Both the position numbers and the translations under genes were made by a program. A DNA stretch of 12,441 nucleotides from Thiotrichales bacterium (GTDB lineage: Bacteria; Pseudomonadota; Gammaproteobacteria; UWMA-0217). How positions within the stretch are numbered: position 1 is the first letter of the stretch; every line of letters begins with the position of its first letter. The notes under the pieces were generated by a model. The model worked only from the letters and a program-made list of their open reading frames with translations. It had not been told where the DNA came from and ran no database searches. Location: contig JANTGD010000065.1 in assembly GCA_024763135.1 (NCBI GenBank), forward strand, positions 1 through 12,441, written 5' to 3'. Of this stretch, positions 7,481 to 12,441 are shown piece by piece.

Positions 7481-7643
7481 CCTAGATTCCGCAGTTGGGC
7501 GCGAAAAAGACGCGTAAGCAATTGGTGTGCCTGGTGAATCGGAAAAACTCGTGGTCACCTTATTGGTGGTGAGAGGTTTTTCTGATTTGCCAGGTGCACC
7601 AAGAGCTTGCGTGGACTTTTGTGATCCAACTGAGGTTTTTAGG
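7481..7643. mobile_element. 163-bp foldback MITE with IS1380-like ends
   Basis: The two halves form an imperfect inverted repeat over almost the whole length: the left end reads CCTAGATTCCGCAGTTGG, and the right end read inward on the other strand gives CCTAAAAACCTCAGTTGG. Further in, matching blocks such as TTGGTG, CCTGG and GAAAAAC keep the same register to the centre. The end CCTAGATTC resembles the terminal repeats of IS1380-family elements such as ISEcp1 (from memory). The flanks TTTAA (7476-7480) and TTCAA (7644-7648) match at 4 of 5 positions, a possible worn target duplication of the 5-bp size known for that group. No transposase is encoded, so it would be non-autonomous. It separates the efflux operon promoter from the cytochrome gene. 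Confidence 0.65.
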
Positions 7644-7651
7644 TTCAAGGC

Positions 7652-7687
7652 AAAAATGTGAGATGACACCTGTCAATGAGCATTTTT
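7652..7687 (-). terminator. Possible terminator downstream of the lipoprotein cytochrome gene
   Basis: A symmetric interrupted palindrome is centred at 7669.5: AAAAATG (7652-7658) pairs with CATTTTT (7681-7687), and TGACA (7664-7668) with TGTCA (7671-7675) around a 2-nt loop, with an unpaired 5-nt stretch on each side. Read on the minus strand it lies 36 nt past the stop at 7723 and ends in five Ts. The internal loop and A/T-rich outer stem make it weaker than a classic terminator. Confidence 0.4.
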
Positions 7688-7722
7688 ACATGCAGAGCTG
7701 GCGCATTTCAGGAGAGTAGTGA

Positions 7723-8178
7723 TCAACGGTCGCGGTGACAACCACTACAGCTGCCCGAAAGCCGGCCAGCCAAATAGTAGTTGGGGGGTTGGTTGGATGC
7801 GGAGAGTTTGGCATCTTCGATGGATTGCAAAAACTCATCCATATGTGCGTCGAGCTGCAGATGGTTGGTCATTTCACCCTTGCCGCGGATCGAGCGCGCG
7901 AGTTGCTCCAGCGCATCCAGTTGCGCGATGACTTGTTGCTGACGCTGGGTGTCTACTTCATTCGCGTTGGCCAATAGAGTATTGAGGCGCTCAAAGGCTG
8001 CGTACATACCCACCATGGTATTGTCCAAATCCTTTTTTTCCACATACACAAAGTCCTTGGGGTAGGTGAGTTTGCGGATTTCGGCACAGCTCATTAATAA
8101 AGCGCTGAGGCTGATTGCAAGTAGTAGTATCCAGAACGTGGATTTGAGAAACAACTGGCGATATTGGCGTGACTGCAT
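7723..8178 (-). CDS. Small lipoprotein with one C-terminal CxxCH haem-c motif (cytochrome c'-like candidate)
   Basis: A 151-residue exported protein. A hydrophobic signal segment (about 12-30) ends in LLMSC, a lipobox with Cys31 as the lipidated residue. The Ala after Cys31 (not Asp) favours sorting to the outer membrane in enteric-type systems. The mature part is highly helical by composition, and Cys144-Ser-Gly-Cys147-His148 close to the C-terminus is a covalent haem-attachment site. A four-helix body with the haem motif at the very end is the plan of cytochrome c' and b562/c556-type proteins, so a mono-haem, membrane-anchored member is the best guess. Function (electron transfer or gas binding) cannot be told from here. 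GGAG about 7 nt upstream supports the start at 8178. It lies 121 bp downstream of trkH on the same strand and could share its transcript. Confidence 0.75.
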   Translation of the reverse strand: MQSRQYRQLFLKSTFWILLLAISLSALLMSCAEIRKLTYPKDFVYVEKKDLDNTMVGMYAAFERLNTLLANANEVDTQRQQQVIAQLDALEQLARSIRGKGEMTNHLQLDAHMDEFLQSIEDAKLSASNQPPNYYLAGRLSGSCSGCHRDR

Positions 8179-8299
8179 CGAAACACTCCGCGATTGAAGG
8201 CGCTAAATTATACCGGAAGCAGTATCAGAAGTGAGGAAAAGCAGAAATGGATGTCTGTGGGCTGAAATTTCAGCGGTTGTTGGTATCTTGAGGCTTGCG

Positions 8300-9745
8300 T
8301 TATTTCCGCCAGAATTCCGGGGTGAGTAAAACCAAAATGGTAAACACTTCCAAACGGCCAAGTAGCATGGCCACAATGGCCACGAGTTTTCCACCATCGC
8401 TGACCGACGCGAAGCTGTTGGCGACTTCTCCGAGGCCCGGACCAAGATTATTCATGCTCGTGGCGACTGCCGAAAATGCCGACACCGGATCAAGGCCATT
8501 ATGGATCATGAGCAGCATGAGAATGATAAAGGAAACGATATATAAGGCAAAGAAGCCCCACACCGCTTCAATGGTTCGGCCGGAGACAACCTTTTTATTG
8601 ACATGAACATAGAACAGGGCCCGAGGATGGATCAGGCGCCGGATTTCGCGATAGCCCATTTGCACCAGAAGCATGACACGTAAGACTTTGAGGCCGCCCG
8701 CAGTCGAGCCTCCACAGCCCCCGACAAAGCTCAGGAAGATCAGAAAAATGGGTAAAAAGTCTGGCCAGGCAGAAAAATCAACCGTGCCATATCCTGTACT
8801 GGTGATGACGGAAACGACTTCGAAGGTGGCGTTGCGTAAATCCGGTGGTAACGTCGTATAGCGGTTACTGAGAAACAACATGACGGTGACCAGGGCAATG
8901 GCGGCCAGCACGATTAACAGAAAAACGCGTACTTCCTGATTGTCCCAATAGGCTCTGAGAGAACGACCGTGAAACGCAATGTAGTGGACGCTGAAATTGA
9001 TGGCGCCGAGCAACATAAAAAACACCGCGATGCTTTCGATCAGAGTGCTGTGGAAATACCCGAGGCTTGCATCGTGTGTGGAAAACCCTCCCGTAGAGAC
9101 GGTTGTGAGCGCATGTGCGATGGCATCGAATGTGCTCATGCCTGCCAGCCAGTACGCAAAGGCGTTGGCTAGGGTGATGCCCACGTAAAGGAACCAAAGG
9201 GTGCGGGCGGTCTGCTCCAGTCGGGGAGTCAGCTTTTCTTCTTTGAGTGGGCCAGGGGCTTCGGCGCGATACAACTGCATGCCACCCACGCCGATCATGG
9301 GCAGGATCGCAATTGCCAGTACGATCATTCCCATGCCCCCAAACCACTGTAATTGCTGTCGGTAGAAGAGCAAGGAGGGCGGTAAATGATCCAGACCAGA
9401 CATCACTGTCGCACCGGTGGTGGTAAACGCCGACACGGATTCAAAGAATGCATCGACTGGTTTCATTTCCTGGCTGAGCATAAAGGGGAAGCTGGCAAGC
9501 AGACTGATGAACGTCCAGAACAATGCCACAACAATGAAGCCGTCGCGGGTGTTGAGTTCTCCGCGCTGGCGGCGGGCTGGTAGCCAAAATATCAGCCCGG
9601 CACTGAGGATCAGGATAAATGAGAGTGCGAAGTCGACTGCTTCTCCATCCTGGTAGATGAGCGCGAGTAGTAACGGGATCAGCAGTGTCAGGCTAAAGCC
9701 AATCGAAAAGAAGCCAATAATCCGGCTGATGGCGCTCAGGTGCAT
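8300..9745 (-). CDS. trkH: Trk system potassium uptake protein TrkH
   Basis: A 481-residue inner-membrane K+ channel-like transporter of the TrkH/TrkG/KtrB superfamily, close to the usual length of about 483. The four pore-loop filter segments are all recognisable: TTTGA at 108-112, STGGF at 217-221, TSTGYG at 315-320 and NNLGPG at 432-437. FVGGCGGSTAGGLKVLR (340-356) is the family's conserved intramembrane-loop region. The start ATG at 9743-9745 gives a normal TrkH N-terminus (MHLSAISRIIGF), but no clear ribosome-binding site precedes it. TrkH works with the NAD-binding ring protein TrkA, which is not in this window, so trkA must be elsewhere. The two copies of a MITE-like element begin 83 bp upstream. 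There is no sign of frameshift or truncation. Confidence 0.96.
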   Translation of the reverse strand: MHLSAISRIIGFFSIGFSLTLLIPLLLALIYQDGEAVDFALSFILILSAGLIFWLPARRQRGELNTRDGFIVVALFWTFISLLASFPFMLSQEMKPVDAFFESVSAFTTTGATVMSGLDHLPPSLLFYRQQLQWFGGMGMIVLAIAILPMIGVGGMQLYRAEAPGPLKEEKLTPRLEQTARTLWFLYVGITLANAFAYWLAGMSTFDAIAHALTTVSTGGFSTHDASLGYFHSTLIESIAVFFMLLGAINFSVHYIAFHGRSLRAYWDNQEVRVFLLIVLAAIALVTVMLFLSNRYTTLPPDLRNATFEVVSVITSTGYGTVDFSAWPDFLPIFLIFLSFVGGCGGSTAGGLKVLRVMLLVQMGYREIRRLIHPRALFYVHVNKKVVSGRTIEAVWGFFALYIVSFIILMLLMIHNGLDPVSAFSAVATSMNNLGPGLGEVANSFASVSDGGKLVAIVAMLLGRLEVFTILVLLTPEFWRK

Positions 9746-9828
9746 GGATTGTCTTAGTCAGTCTTGGTGTCTGCGCTGCGTGCGCCTTGCATTCGGGTTT
9801 CTCGTGGCGGAGTGCCACAGCCTTTTAG

Positions 9829-9988
9829 GGAAGCTCTGATTCATTCTGGCGCGAGCAGGTTGTGGTGAAAAATCGTCCAGTTCAAGGCGCGGATCGCAGG
9901 TAATAGCTGGCTATTGCGAAGATCCGCCACTTAGAAGTGGACGATTTTGCGCTGCAAGATGCTGTGATACGAATTGATCAGAGCTTCC
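9829..9988. mobile_element. 160-bp foldback MITE with GGAAGCTCTGAT terminal repeats and TTAG duplication
   Basis: Perfect 12-bp terminal inverted repeats, GGAAGCTCTGAT (9829-9840) and ATCAGAGCTTCC (9977-9988), are flanked on both sides by TTAG (9825-9828, 9989-9992). The inner sequence also folds back (for example AAAATCGTCCA near both ends, and GCGGATC...AATAGC-TG-GCTATT...GATCCGC at the centre), so the whole element can form one long hairpin. It has no coding capacity. A 4-bp YTAR-type target duplication with GGAAG-type ends fits the IS5 family, which may supply the transposase; this is an inference. A partial second copy lies at 12382-12441. Confidence 0.8.
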
Positions 9989-9992
9989 TTAG

Positions 9993-10129
9993 CAGGCTGT
10001 TGAAAAACGCTCAGGTGAGTGCGAGACAAGGCAAAATCTGGAGAAAAACGCAGTTTACACGCAGTAAATGAGCATTTTAAGCCACAATTAACGCTGGATC
10101 GTGCCAGCTGAGAGTTTTTCAACAACCTG
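9993..10129. mobile_element. 137-bp MITE-like element with CAGGCTGTTGAAAAAC ends
   Basis: The left end CAGGCTGTTGAAAAACGCTCA-like and the right end, read inward on the other strand, CAGGTTGTTGAAAAACTCTCA-like match over about 21 bp with two differences. TTAG flanks it on both sides (9989-9992 and 10130-10133). The interior is not a full foldback but holds a small hairpin (TTTAC/GTAAA near 10060-10075). There is no open reading frame of note. Very similar end sequences are common in gammaproteobacterial intergenic regions (recalled, not searched). The exact left and right borders could shift by a base or two. Confidence 0.65.
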
Positions 10130-10133
10130 TTAG

Positions 10134-10569
10134 GTCGGGGCTGGGCCGCGCACAAGCTTGATGCTCAGTGTACCGCAATCGACTGAGTCAAGAGAGTGAC
10201 CTGCGAGTTGTCAGTGTATACCCAGGCGACAAAACGCTGTTGGGGCGGTATACTGCGCGCGATTCTCTGACGGGCTTCTCGAATCCCCCCCCCGGCGATG
10301 TCTTTCTGGCCATTGCCGCTGTGCGATCTTTCTCGCCTGCAACAGACCATCGACGGGTTGACCGTCTCCAAGCTGACTGGTGAACCCGGTATGTGTTGCG
10401 TGTGATTCCGCTTGATTGCCGAAGCGTTCGATCTATCAATGGTATCCGCAGCGCCTTCGAGGTCCAATGCTTTCTGGGAAGCTTCCCGTCCAGAAAAGTG
10501 GGCCGCTCCGACAATGAGTTTCCGGCAAAAAGGGTCTCGGTGCCAGAGTGGTGACTGTCATTCTAGCTT
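10134..10569. other. Gene-free stretch between the MITE pair and the SulP gene
   Basis: About 436 bp in which no reading frame on either strand shows a recognisable protein; the open frames here (up to about 108 codons) lack conserved motifs and credible ribosome sites. Contents seen: a possible plus-strand promoter at 10226-10254, a run of nine Cs at 10285-10293, and the presumed leader and promoter region of the SulP gene. No tRNA cloverleaf or known riboswitch pattern was evident by eye. Confidence 0.5.
10226..10254 (+). promoter_or_regulatory. Possible sigma-70 promoter upstream of the SulP gene
   Basis: TATACT at 10249-10254 matches the -10 consensus at 5 of 6 positions, with GCGACA (10226-10231, 4 of 6) 17 nt upstream. 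If active, it would give a leader of about 310 nt before the SulP start, or drive a short untranslated RNA. Support is only by motif. Confidence 0.35.
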
Positions 10570-10572
10570 TTG

Positions 10573-12360
10573 ATGGAACACATGGAATCTTATCCTCGTA
10601 AAAAGAAAAATATTACCTGGGCGGCGATTTTTCCGTTCTTAGCCTGGTTGCCCCAGGTCAATAGCCAAACGCTGAAAGCTGATTTTATTGCGGGTTTAAC
10701 CGTGGCGCTCGTTGCGATTCCGCAGTCTTTGGCGTATGCGCAGCTTGCGGGTGTGCCGGCCTATTACGGTTTGTATGCGGCCTTGGTGCCGGTCATCGTC
10801 GGCGCGTTATGGGGCTCATCGCCGGCATTGTCTACTGGGCCGGTCGCAATGACGTCACTGCTGACCGCGGCCAGTGTTATGACTGTGGCCACCATGGGGA
10901 CGGAGCAGTTTTACGCCTATGTCATTCTCATGGCGTTACTTTCTGGTATTTTCCAGATTGGCTTGGGGCTGGCGCGTATGGGCGTCCTGCTGAACTTTTT
11001 GTCCTACCCAGTGTTACGCGGCTTCATCAATGCTGCAGCGATTATCATCAGCTTGTCGCAATTACCGTCCGTATTGGGCCTGCCATTGAAAAACAGCGAG
11101 CATTTTCTCAGCGATGTTTTGCATGTCATCGAACACAGCGGAAGTGCGCACCATTTGTCGATGGCATTTGGCGTAGGCGCTTTTTTGGCACTTTTTCTGC
11201 TCAAAAAGTATGCGCCGAAACTACCCGGCGTCCTAATCGTTGTGGTCGTTACGACTTATCTGAGTTATCTGATCGGTTTCGAGGCGGAAGGTGGTAAGGT
11301 CGTCGGGGAGATTCCAAAAGGGCTGCCGAATTTCAGCATGCCACCCATCGATTGGCAGGTCAGTATGCAGTTATTGCCAGCGGCATTTGTCATTGCATTG
11401 ATCAGTTTTATGGAGGCCATGTCCAGTTCCAAGATTATTGCGATTAAAACCCGCACGGAATGGAACGAAAATCAGGAGTTGATTGGTCAGGGACTGGCAA
11501 AAATTGCAGCGGCATTCAGTAACGCCATGCCGGTCAGCGGCTCCTTTTCCAGGTCGGCATTGAATCTGGCATCGGGGGCTAAAACGGGTCTTGCATCGGT
11601 TTTCAGTGCCCTGTTAGTGCTGCTGACGTTGCTCTTTTTCACACCCTTGCTGCATCACCTGCCAAAACCGGTATTGGCTGCGGTGATTATGTTGGCGGTG
11701 CTCGGGTTGATTCATGTGCAGTCCATTAAAGACGCTTGGGTGGCCAGCAGACCTGATGGTATTGCGGCGATTGTTACCTTTGTGGCGACTCTGGCGTTTG
11801 CACCCAATATTCAAAATGGCATTCTGACGGGCATCCTGTTGTCACTGGCCTTGTTTTTGATGCGTACCATGAAACCCCGGGTTGTGTTACTGGGTGTGGA
11901 TGAAAAGACGGGGGCACTGCGTGATGCGCGACAGTTCAATTTACCCAAACTGCATCCCCGAGTTGTTGCCATGCGGTTCGACGGGCAATTGTATTTTGCA
12001 AATGTCGATTACTTCGAAGAGTCTATTTTATATTTGATCAGTCACGATCCGGATCTGAAGTATATACTGGTCGATGGCAGCAGTATCAATGGGCTCGATG
12101 CCTCGGGAGTGGAGATGTTGCGTAATTTGTTACCCAGGTTGAAGCAGTCGGGTATTTCGCTGTGTTTCTTTAACCTCAAATCGAATGTTCATGCGGTCAT
12201 GGAACGTACCGGGCTCGAGGAAATGGCGGGCAGTGAGAATATCTTTCCCACCGAGCGCGATGCCATGTCATCTATCTGTAAAAGGATTAAAAAACTTGAC
12301 TCAGAGGCGGGAGATCAGCACGAAACGTTCTGTGACGTTGAGTCGGGAGAGCGTCATTGA
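10573..12360 (+). CDS. SulP family inorganic anion transporter with C-terminal STAS domain
   Basis: A 595-residue inner-membrane anion transporter of the SulP/SLC26 family, which moves sulfate, bicarbonate or related anions, usually with Na+ or H+ coupling. The signature region is clear at about 50-90 (PQSLAYAQLAGVPAYYGLYA, then WGSSPALSTGPVAMTSLL). Many hydrophobic helices follow up to about 430, including the SGSFSRSALN region typical of the family. A cytoplasmic STAS domain covers about 455-560, with Asp509-Ala-Ser511-Gly matching the D-x-S-G site where anti-sigma-antagonist STAS domains are phosphorylated. Substrate cannot be decided. Start choice: ATG at 10573 is used here; an in-frame TTG lies just before at 10570 and another ATG at 10582. 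None has a strong ribosome site, though TGGAA before 10582 is the best. It is the only plus-strand gene and is bracketed by inverted copies of a MITE. Confidence 0.93.
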   Translation: MEHMESYPRKKKNITWAAIFPFLAWLPQVNSQTLKADFIAGLTVALVAIPQSLAYAQLAGVPAYYGLYAALVPVIVGALWGSSPALSTGPVAMTSLLTAASVMTVATMGTEQFYAYVILMALLSGIFQIGLGLARMGVLLNFLSYPVLRGFINAAAIIISLSQLPSVLGLPLKNSEHFLSDVLHVIEHSGSAHHLSMAFGVGAFLALFLLKKYAPKLPGVLIVVVVTTYLSYLIGFEAEGGKVVGEIPKGLPNFSMPPIDWQVSMQLLPAAFVIALISFMEAMSSSKIIAIKTRTEWNENQELIGQGLAKIAAAFSNAMPVSGSFSRSALNLASGAKTGLASVFSALLVLLTLLFFTPLLHHLPKPVLAAVIMLAVLGLIHVQSIKDAWVASRPDGIAAIVTFVATLAFAPNIQNGILTGILLSLALFLMRTMKPRVVLLGVDEKTGALRDARQFNLPKLHPRVVAMRFDGQLYFANVDYFEESILYLISHDPDLKYILVDGSSINGLDASGVEMLRNLLPRLKQSGISLCFFNLKSNVHAVMERTGLEEMAGSENIFPTERDAMSSICKRIKKLDSEAGDQHETFCDVESGERH

Positions 12361-12381
12361 ACAGTGCGCTTTCACGCTTCA

Positions 12382-12441
12382 GGAAGCTCTGATCGATTCG
12401 TAACACGGCATCTTGCAGCGCAAAATCGCTCACTTCTAACA
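12382..12441. mobile_element. Second copy of the GGAAGCTCTGAT MITE, cut by the window edge
   Basis: From GGAAGCTCTGAT at 12382 the next 60 bp match the reverse complement of the right half of the element at 9829-9988 with only about seven differences (shared phrases include GCATCTTGCAGCGC and AAAATCG). It begins 22 bp past the SulP stop codon. Its far end and target duplication lie outside the window. Confidence 0.8.

Noticed and set aside
8261..8274. 14-bp palindrome GCTGAAATTTCAGC between trkH and the cytochrome gene
   Set aside because: Forms only a short A/T-rich stem with no T-run after it on the minus strand, so it is not called as a terminator.
9804..9818. Small hairpin GTGGC/GCCAC followed by CCTTTT
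   Set aside because: Terminator-like only on the plus strand, where no gene lies upstream; the stem is just 5 bp.
10261..10300. tRNA-like T-arm phrase (TCGAATCC) before the C run
   Set aside because: No matching acceptor, D or anticodon stems could be placed around it.
10165..10514. Possible small gene upstream of SulP on the minus strand
   Set aside because: The overlapping 100- and 108-codon frames show no recognisable motif, no ribosome site and no hydrophobic or domain pattern.

Overview
The window looks like a chromosomal stretch of a gammaproteobacterium. This is inferred from the gene families (TetR/adaptor/RND efflux operon, TrkH, SulP transporter, a REP-associated tyrosine transposase) and from its short palindromic repeats and foldback elements; the species cannot be named from sequence alone. 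All genes from 364 to 9745 lie on the minus strand. Only the SulP gene at the right end is on plus.

Left part (1-2602): three blocks of a composite repeat with a very regular 189-bp period (homologous points at 52/241, 1277/1466 and 2117/2306/2497). Each unit carries two different REP-like palindromes. The blocks surround a short-chain dehydrogenase gene (364-1158) and an intact REP-associated tyrosine transposase (RAYT) gene (1561-2091), so the RAYT sits inside an array of its presumed substrate repeats. Each block also lies just past the 3' end of a minus-strand gene.

Middle part (2603-7440): a compact three-gene operon, TetR regulator, periplasmic adaptor, then RND pump. The genes are 2 nt apart or overlap by 4 nt. 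A near-consensus sigma-70 promoter precedes tetR, and a perfect 18-bp palindrome overlaps its -10 box. This is a self-contained case for autoregulated drug or solute efflux. No outer-membrane channel gene is present, so the pump presumably borrows a TolC-like protein.

Next (7441-9745): a 163-bp foldback element with IS1380-like ends, a likely transcription stop, a small lipoprotein with one C-terminal CxxCH haem site (possible membrane-anchored cytochrome c'-like protein), and trkH for potassium uptake.

Right part (9746-12441): two MITE-like elements side by side sharing TTAG target duplications, about 440 bp without a recognisable gene, and a SulP anion transporter with a STAS domain. A second, inverted copy of the first MITE follows the SulP gene and runs off the window. 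The most unusual content is this density of non-autonomous, hairpin-forming mobile DNA: four foldback or MITE-like elements plus the RAYT/REP system.
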